A stretch of 35,124 nucleotides of DNA from Stentor coeruleus (taxonomy: Eukaryota > Ciliophora > Heterotrichea > Heterotrichida > Stentoridae): assembly GCA_001970955.1 (NCBI GenBank), contig MPUH01000782.1, positions 1-35,124 on the forward strand. Reading direction: 5' to 3'. A program made the position numbers and the translations under genes. The notes under the pieces are model-generated. The model was not told the origin of the DNA and did not search any database. It saw only the letters and a program-made list of their open reading frames with translations. Below are positions 29,310 through 35,124 of this stretch, piece after piece (the stretch's first letter is position 1; each line of letters opens with the position of its first letter).

Positions 29310-30269
29310 TTATCTAACGCTATATATATTGATATTTTGATCATAAGAACAAGTGATAACCCTAGCCGAGTCCGCAGTAATACAAGCACAACTTGCAATT
29401 TGAGTATGTCCCACAAGACTTGCTGTTGGATTATTCTCTCTCCAAACCCTAACTGATCCATCTTGACCACAAGATACATAAAACTCTTCATTCTTATCAA
29501 TTTCCACATACCTAACAAAATCATAATGTCCTCTTCTTAGGAATATATGTTGAAGTCCATTACTATACCTAAACTTCCTAATAGCCATATCTTGATGAGT
29601 TGTCAAAAACTCCCCAGTTCTAAAAAACTTAGCTGAATAAATAATTTCTGGTGGGTCAAAAAACTCAGTTCCTTCAGGGAATACCGATAAATCATATTCG
29701 ACTTTTTCTTTGAAAATCTCTTTTCCAGATTTAAACTCAAAACCTTCAAGTCCAGATTCAGCTGTTGTTGCCAGTAGGAAATTATTTTGCAATGCTAAAG
29801 ATCGGAAAGTCCCACAATTATCATTACCATATCGCATTATTGGAGCATTCATTTTTTTTGTATCCCATAATAGGATCATTCGGTCTCTGCCACAAGATAC
29901 AACATGAGTTGAATCAGCAAAGAGTACATAATAAATTTTATATGTATGGCCTAATCCACGGGAGACTTCATTTCCTGATCTTGGATCCCATAATCTAACA
30001 GTTTTATCAGGAGAACATGAGATTATTTGACCTGAGTCAGAGATATCGCAACAGAATATCCCTTCGGAATGACCTCTTAAGGTTGTAAGATTACGCTGGG
30101 TATTGAGATCCCAAATTTTTAGCAAATCATCGTGACCAGCTGAGACAAGAGTTGCTGGAGAGTTTCTTTCGTTAAGTTTGATGAAATCTATAGAGTCAGT
30201 ATGGGCTCTAAATGAAGTGATTGGTCTTATTTCTGGAGGAATTGCTCTTATAAATAAGTCTTCTGCCAT
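29310..30269 (-). CDS. Seven-bladed WD40-repeat protein
   Basis: The product has 319 residues, which is just a single beta-propeller. Blades are visible at about 20-53, 60-93 (GHSEGIFCCDISDSGQIISC ending RLWD), 103-136 (ending ILLWD), 150-180, 205-240, 248-278 (GHYDFVRYVEI, ending RVWR) and 288-317 (GHTQIASCACI, ending INIYS). GH and WD signatures are clear in blades 2, 3, 6 and 7 and weak in 4 and 5. There are no extra domains. WD40 propellers act as protein-interaction platforms. The sequence does not tell me which complex, and I do not assign an orthologue. The start reads TTATAAATG. Confidence 0.88.
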   Translation of the reverse strand: MAEDLFIRAIPPEIRPITSFRAHTDSIDFIKLNERNSPATLVSAGHDDLLKIWDLNTQRNLTTLRGHSEGIFCCDISDSGQIISCSPDKTVRLWDPRSGNEVSRGLGHTYKIYYVLFADSTHVVSCGRDRMILLWDTKKMNAPIMRYGNDNCGTFRSLALQNNFLLATTAESGLEGFEFKSGKEIFKEKVEYDLSVFPEGTEFFDPPEIIYSAKFFRTGEFLTTHQDMAIRKFRYSNGLQHIFLRRGHYDFVRYVEIDKNEEFYVSCGQDGSVRVWRENNPTASLVGHTQIASCACITADSARVITCSYDQNINIYSVR

Positions 30270-30275
30270 TTATAA
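30267..30275 (-). promoter_or_regulatory. TTATAA immediately before the ATG
   Basis: The WD40 gene start reads TTATAAATG, identical to the starts of GNA1 and the ankyrin kinase gene. Confidence 0.35.
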
Positions 30276-31143
30276 TTTAGGTGGATAGGGAAATTTTATA
30301 TATCTTGTGTTGAAGATTAGGTTTTGATGAGAGTATTAGGGTTTAGTCGTAAAGAGAATTTTGATATGAAGTTTTTTTTGTGGAAGTTGTGGTTTGATTA
30401 GAAGATTTTAGTGGTGAAGATAAAAAATGATTTGCTGGGTAAATACTAGAATTTGTTATAAGAATATATGTTTTGCCTTTTTTATAGAATATTAAGTTGT
30501 TTGAGGTTTATTATGAGTTTTATTATTTATTATTGTTGTTGTATATGATTATTCAATTTATAAAATAGGTGAGGTTTATGTATTATGAGCTGAAGAGATT
30601 TAGAATTTAATAAATTATCTAATTGGAATACTTTAATTATTCGTAATATCTCAAGGTTGAATATTTTGATTGTGATTAAGATTCTAATAAATTAAGGATT
30701 TGTGAATGAAAATTTAAATATGAGATAATAGGCTAAGGATAATAATTGTTTTATGTCCTCAGTTGAATTTTTGTAGCTTCTTAATATTTGAGTATTTAAA
30801 GCTAATTTATTTATCCAAATTTATAGGAAGTCACTATGAATGTATCATACTTATCACAATTAATAGTAAGATTATATACAAAAGACTTTTTTTTTGCATT
30901 TTGATTAACTCACAAAACTATTTTATTTTAATATAAGCATTAAAAACTATTCTTCTTTAAAACTCACAGTTATTAATATTTCTCTATTTTTCTTCAATAG
31001 CCGCGGTTGTATAAACATTTCATATCAATCAGTTTTGCTCCTTCCAATTAAATACAAATAAACCATTATGTTTATAAATTCCTAAACCACTTCAATATAA
31101 AAAAACCCTCACTTATATTACAATATTTTTATTAACAAGAAAA
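30270..31143. other. Divergent spacer
   Basis: It is G-rich on + from 30270 to about 30760, then A- and C-rich to the next gene start at 31144. This is the skew switch expected between two divergent genes. No coding sequence or RNA gene was seen. Confidence 0.55.
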
Positions 31144-31782
31144 ATGAATACTTGCAATATATTGTACAAACTTGCTCTTCAGAATCTTAGGCATATCTCC
31201 TGCAAATTATTAATGAAAAGCTTTATTCGATGGCAACTCAAATCTAACATCCAAGGAAAATCCTTCGTATCTCCAAAAAAGCTAAACCCTTTAACAATTG
31301 ATCTAAATGATGAAAAAGTGATAAATTCTGGGCATAAGCCTCCTCGAATGAGTCCAAGTTCAGTGAAATCCTCTCGTGTTGATGGTTCACCACAAAATGT
31401 AAGCCTTCGTTTGTATAACAAAGCTCAAGAAATTGCTAATCATAAAGATGAGATTCGCAAATCGCTAATTCCTGAATATTCATTCACACCAAAACTATCA
31501 TCAGGTACTCAGAAGTGGCTTAACTCCAAAAGTAAAAAGGTAATAAAAAACGAAGAAGAAGAAGTTGCTGTGGTCTCTGGAAGCAAAGTTTTGAGTTTTA
31601 CAAAATTCGCATCTAATATTAAAGATTTGATTGATAGCAAAATACCAACACCTAGCGGGGGAAAGACAAAAAATCGTCTTGTGACAAGTAGACTTGATAG
31701 GAGGTCTGATATTATCCAGAATTTGTGCGGAAGCCCAGATAGACAAGAAAGAACACACAATAAATCTTTGAGTAAATATTAG
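31144..31782 (+). CDS. Basic protein with an RLYxxA-type motif, unknown
   Basis: The product has 212 residues, basic and mostly disordered, with a Ser/Lys/Pro-rich first half. The clearest segment is SLRLYNKAQEIANHKDEIRK followed by PEYSFTPKLSSGTQKWL. It resembles a short motif (RLY..A, then F.P.l) that I associate with many protist cytoskeletal and flagellar proteins (general recollection, not a search result). The N-terminal 35 residues contain Cys and Leu and could be an amphipathic helix. No catalytic signature is visible. Its 3' end faces the BTB-Tubby gene with a gap of about 390 nt. Confidence 0.65.
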   Translation: MNTCNILYKLALQNLRHISCKLLMKSFIRWQLKSNIQGKSFVSPKKLNPLTIDLNDEKVINSGHKPPRMSPSSVKSSRVDGSPQNVSLRLYNKAQEIANHKDEIRKSLIPEYSFTPKLSSGTQKWLNSKSKKVIKNEEEEVAVVSGSKVLSFTKFASNIKDLIDSKIPTPSGGKTKNRLVTSRLDRRSDIIQNLCGSPDRQERTHNKSLSKY

Positions 31783-32170
31783 ATATTTTCCTAATAAAAC
31801 ATTAAAATACTTTTCTAAATGACTGAAGTGATACTTGAAATCATATTTTTTAGCAAACATACAATAAAATGGAATTACTAATATTTAGGTTGAACATAGT
31901 ATTTATGTATTTATTTAATAACAAGATGTTTTATGTAAGAAATATGATGTAAAAACTTTAAGGGATAATTATATGTTGTAGTATTGAAGTTTAAAAACCG
32001 TTTAAAGATGAATTAAACTAATGCGAAGTATAAAAAATATAAATTTATACTTGATGATTAGCTATTTAATATCAACTTCATTAAGGGACCAAGTGTTTTC
32101 ACAAACTTCTAAACATTCCTTTCATAGCAATTTTAATTGTTCAATATCCATCTTATCTATAAAATCTAAC
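31783..32170. other. Convergent spacer with a small - strand coding-like piece
   Basis: On the - strand, 32151 to 32062 reads MDIEQLKLL, then a TGA, then KECLEVCENTWSLNEVDIK and a TAG. It looks like part of a gene with one internal stop. It lies just beyond the BTB-Tubby stop in another frame. I see nothing else. Confidence 0.4.
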
Positions 32171-33562
32171 CTAAGCCACAACTCTTTTCCTTGCCAAACT
32201 TGCCAAGGCAATACAAAAAGCTTGATACATTGAAATAGGCGACCTATAATCCAAATGAAAGCTTTCAGTGCCGATTTTACCAAACATCAAATATATAGTT
32301 TCTTGATCATCTGGCATTACTAATTGAAAATTCTTAGCACTAGCTCGAGATACTCTTCCATAGAAATTCAAAGTATAACATTCAGTTCTTTCATTCCACT
32401 TAGGTGCAAGATTCTTAAACTTAATAAGTTCTTTAGTCTCATCATTAACCAAAGATACATTAAGGCTACGTGGACTTTCTCCAAGAATATTCGTCTCAAA
32501 TTTTATGTTCATTTTGGTTTCACGAACTTTTATAAACCCTGTTGGGAATTTTTTGAAAACTTTATCTTCGACTCCATGGTCAAAAATACTGAATTCATGT
32601 CCCCAGAAGTTGTTAGTCATAACACCAATATATTCATCACTAAAAGGGAAATTAGGACTTTTTGAAATAACAAAATTCCCTGAATCGCTCCATCTTTCCG
32701 CATAAAGCATTTGTAGTTGATCATGTTCTCTAATAAGTTTAAATGTATGTGGATAATCGCTTCCTGTTATACTCTCTTCAGCTCTTGTCCTATCAATTCG
32801 CCTGTCTATTTTTTACATTAAATTATACTGAGGAGTGACTTCCTATATAAACTTTACATGAAACATTTTCCTTTCTATATAAGATTCTTGAGCTTTGTAG
32901 TTAAAAATTTCCAAGTTAACTTTTGAGTTGGTCTTGGTGTTAAGTAAATAAGGGGAATTAAATGCAATATTCTTACTATCTTTCATATTTTCAGGCAACT
33001 CCATTTGCCCAAATCTATACAAAAGTAACACCCGCACGTATCTATTTGGATTTTACAAATAAGCTTTATTCATAAGTTGTAAATTCTTTACTTGAAAAGC
33101 TATATTTGATACATCCACAATACTATTGCTTTCAATATTATTTCCTACGAATTCCACACAATAATTTTCTAATGATGTGATTTTCAGGAAATTTGCTGTA
33201 ACAAGCATTGAAAGCATGCTTTTAACATTGATGTCGACTTCAAAAAAGCTTTGATGGTCCAGATAATCTAAACAGGCAATTAAACTTTCTACGCTAACTT
33301 GATGTTTGCGAGCTGTAATTTTTATTTCAATTGCTTTACCTTTGGAGAGAACATTTGGGTCTTTTTCGATAACATTTTTGAAGAAAAGCGATCTTGAGAG
33401 GATTTTTGAAGAAACTTTTAACCGGAAGTCTTCGACAAGGGTTGTCATTGCTAAGTAGATGATACTGTAATTTGGACCTTCTTGGGGCTTCCAATTAAGG
33501 TTAGGGTGGATGCAACGAATAATCACTTCAACCTTTTTGTCGACAGGCTCTACTTGTTCCAT
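32171..33562 (-). CDS. BTB-Tubby domain fusion protein
   Basis: Four exons (33562-33057, 33041-32858, 32842-32817, 32801-32171) separated by three 15-nt introns give 448 residues. Residues about 45-170 form a BTB/POZ-like domain (KVSSKILSRSLFFKNVI, LIACLDYLDHQSFFEVD, LENYCVEFVGNNI). Residues about 276-448 form a Tubby domain: GNFVISKSPNFPF, DEYIGVMTNNFWG, LAPKWNERTECYTLNFYGRV, ASAKNFQLVMPDD, FHLDYRSPISMYQAFCIAL. Tubby domains bind PI(4,5)P2 at the plasma membrane. In mouse Tubby the contacts include Lys330 and Arg332 in IGKLRSN; here that strand reads IGVMTNN, so both are replaced (Val299, Thr301). BTB proteins commonly recruit CUL3 ubiquitin ligases, and plant Tubby-like proteins carry an F-box. 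A ligase-adaptor role is therefore plausible but inferred. The 3' end is the canonical Tubby C-terminus, slightly shortened. Confidence 0.85.
32802..32816 (-). other. 15-nt intron 3 of the BTB-Tubby gene
   Basis: Sense gtaaaaaatagacag, phase 2, the only one of the seven that ends CAG. It joins YNLM to RIDRTRAEES. Confidence 0.85.
32843..32857 (-). other. 15-nt intron 2 of the BTB-Tubby gene
   Basis: Sense gtaaagtttatatag, phase 0. It joins ERKMFH to EVTPQYN across an otherwise in-frame stop. Confidence 0.85.
33042..33056 (-). other. 15-nt intron 1 of the BTB-Tubby gene
   Basis: Sense gtaaaatccaaatag, phase 2. It joins QLMNKAYL to YVRVLLLYRFG. Confidence 0.85.
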
Positions 33563-34303
33563 TTTAGGAAAGATTAAATAGATGAATAAAAAAAGCTTAC
33601 ATAATAAAGAATATTTTTATATGTGAGGATTATTATTAATACTGAGATTTATTGATTTATGTGGTTTAAGAGTTATTGAGAATGATTTTTATTATTTATG
33701 ATTATAAAATTAAAGAAATTAATTGTGTGATTTTAGATTATGGTTTATTAGAGACTTGAAATATTAATAATTATGTGTAATATATTTTTTTTGGGTAAAG
33801 ATGATGTTATAGTTAAGATATTAGATGAAGTATATAATGAATATTAACGATTTTGTGTGAATTATATTTATAGTAATTTTATTAAACAGTTTTAAATATT
33901 TTACAAGGAAAATTTATTGATTTATAATAGTCTGTAGTGGTTTACGTAACTTAGATGTAAATTATTTAAAAAATATTTATTTCACACATAAAAATTAAAC
34001 AGATGCATATCATTATCTTATCCTTTAATTTTATTTAATATCAACTATCACTTCTTTCAAAAAATACAAATAAAATATATTAATTCACTACTAAGTAACC
34101 CAAATCATAAATTAATATCCAAAAATATCTACAAAAATATCACATAAAAATCTTCATTTTTCTACAAAATATTCTATAAACTGAATCTAAACTATCAAAA
34201 TCCTCTACAAATCTAAACTTTTGAGTTTTTTAAATCCTCAATCCTTCTTAAATCTACAAATCATATAAGAAAATGCATAAAACTTTAGCAACTCAATTAA
34301 ATA
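33563..34303. other. Spacer with a skew switch between two - strand genes
   Basis: The + strand is G-rich from 33563 to about 33950 (5' flank of BTB-Tubby) and C-rich from about 33980 to 34303 (3' flank of H2A). No gene or RNA was seen. Confidence 0.55.
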
Positions 34304-34711
34304 TTAAATATCTTGAGCTTCTCCGTCTTTTTCTTTAACTCCTTCAGGAAGTAATGCGCTGTGAATGAAAGGTGTCACACCTCCGCTGGCAATTGTAGTA
34401 TTAGCCATAAGCTTGTTAAGTTCCTCATCATTACGTATTGCAAGTTGAATGTGTCTTGGAACAATCCTAGTCTTTTTATAATCTTTAGCAGCATTTCCAG
34501 CTAATTCAAGTACTTCAGCTGCTAGATATTCTAATACTGCTGCAAGATAGACTGGGGCGCCAGCTCCAATTCTTTCAGCATATTTTCCTTGTTTCATAAA
34601 ACGAGAAATCCTACCAACTGGGAATTGTAGTCCTGCCTTTTGGGATCTTGAAGTCTTTGTTGCATTAGCTGCCTTTCCTCTTGTTCCTTTTCCTTTTCCG
34701 ATAGTCGCCAT
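34304..34711 (-). CDS. Histone H2A with AQDI tail
   Basis: The product has 135 residues. It is a core histone that pairs with H2B in the nucleosome. The fold is complete: [60 protein letters not shown] and [13 protein letters not shown]. The acidic-patch residues are present (Glu61, Glu66, Glu69, Asp95, Glu96, Glu97). This is the canonical or H2A.X type rather than H2A.Z. The docking region is divergent ([15 protein letters not shown] in place of the usual GGVLPNIHxVLLPKK). The tail ends GEAQDI: relative to the H2A.X phosphorylation motif SQ(E/D)-hydrophobic, the Ser is Ala. No introns. The ATG follows an AT-rich leader (AAAATATTAAATG). Confidence 0.96.
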   Translation of the reverse strand: MATIGKGKGTRGKAANATKTSRSQKAGLQFPVGRISRFMKQGKYAERIGAGAPVYLAAVLEYLAAEVLELAGNAAKDYKKTRIVPRHIQLAIRNDEELNKLMANTTIASGGVTPFIHSALLPEGVKEKDGEAQDI

Positions 34712-35124
34712 TTAATATTTTAAACTTTGATTCCGTATTTATACTTGAAAATTTAGATATGGATACTTTTCTTCCAATCAAAATTTAGATCACTTTAAAA
34801 ATGGATACTTGATATAAGATAAGTTTAAGAGTATTTAGAAAAATTAGGTTTTGGAGTACTACTGGGTTATATTTGTTTTATATTGGGTTTAAAATAAATT
34901 TGTAGGAATTAGGTTATAAGATTGAGATGAGGATAGGTTGTGTAATATTTGTATGATAGGGATTGTGAAAAGGTTTTGAATGTGTAAGAGATTTGATTTC
35001 TTTTGAGTTTAGGATTTGTATTATGATTTTGATTTGTCTGGTTTTAGAGAATTAAAAAGTTGCTTTATCTGCCAGAAGTTATAAATATTTTCAATTATAT
35101 TTTTATTAGAGAATAATTTAATTA
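34712..35124. other. 5' flank of histone H2A
   Basis: It is clearly G- and T-rich on + (C-rich on the sense strand of H2A). I see no divergent gene within the window and no conserved histone promoter element that I can name. Confidence 0.5.

Noticed and set aside
30366..30550. A + strand frame that reads smoothly if TAA/TAG are Gln.
   Set aside because: It is no better than random AT-rich sequence and is made of hydrophobic low-complexity residues.
1..35124. CRISPR arrays, bacterial operons, ribosome binding sites, tRNA or rRNA genes, insertion sequences.
   Set aside because: None is seen by eye on either strand, and the gene content and introns are eukaryotic.

Overview
The window looks like macronuclear DNA of a heterotrich ciliate, most likely Stentor. 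The genes use the standard genetic code, with long frames in which Gln is CAA/CAG and TAA, TAG and TGA all act as stops. Seven introns can be placed from broken protein domains or frames. All seven are exactly 15 nt, begin GTA, end AG and carry A at intron position 10. Genes are compact, intron-poor and sit in very AT-rich spacers. The functional content is purely eukaryotic: cohesin loader, histone H2A, Tubby, PP2C, AGC kinase, WD40 and MORN proteins.

Layout, left to right: a membrane-anchored protein with NPF motifs and a Gle1-like C-terminus (+); glucosamine-6-phosphate N-acetyltransferase (-); the cohesin loader SCC2/NIPBL with a PHD finger (-); a 1.6 kb spacer; a small secreted Cys protein (-); a long spacer ending in a decayed copy of mitochondrial ribosomal protein uL29m (+); an acidic disordered protein (+); a convergent pair of coiled-coil proteins; an ankyrin-AGC kinase (-) divergent from an acylated PP2C phosphatase (+); two unknown proteins (-); a decayed reading frame; a LITAF-like protein (-); a multi-pass membrane protein (+); a small unknown protein (+); a DI(E/D)G-repeat protein (-); an acylated IQ/MORN protein (+); a WD40 protein (-); a basic cytoskeletal-looking protein (+); a BTB-Tubby fusion (-); and a histone H2A whose tail ends AQDI (-).

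There is no operon and no single pathway. Several products are plausible cortex, cilium or membrane-signalling components (acylated PP2C and MORN proteins, ankyrin kinase, coiled-coil proteins, DI(E/D)G repeats). Others serve chromatin (SCC2, H2A) or nuclear export (Gle1-like). Four convergent pairs are separated by only 9 to 47 nt.

Five single N bases each sit between near-identical direct repeats of 31 to 139 bp. They look like unmerged contig overlaps and lengthen three predicted proteins. Spacers show a consistent strand asymmetry: C-rich on the sense strand 5' of genes and G-rich 3' of them. The observations I rate highest are the BTB-Tubby fusion with its phosphoinositide-contact residues replaced, the uL29m relic whose stops all fit C-to-T change, and the H2A AQDI tail.
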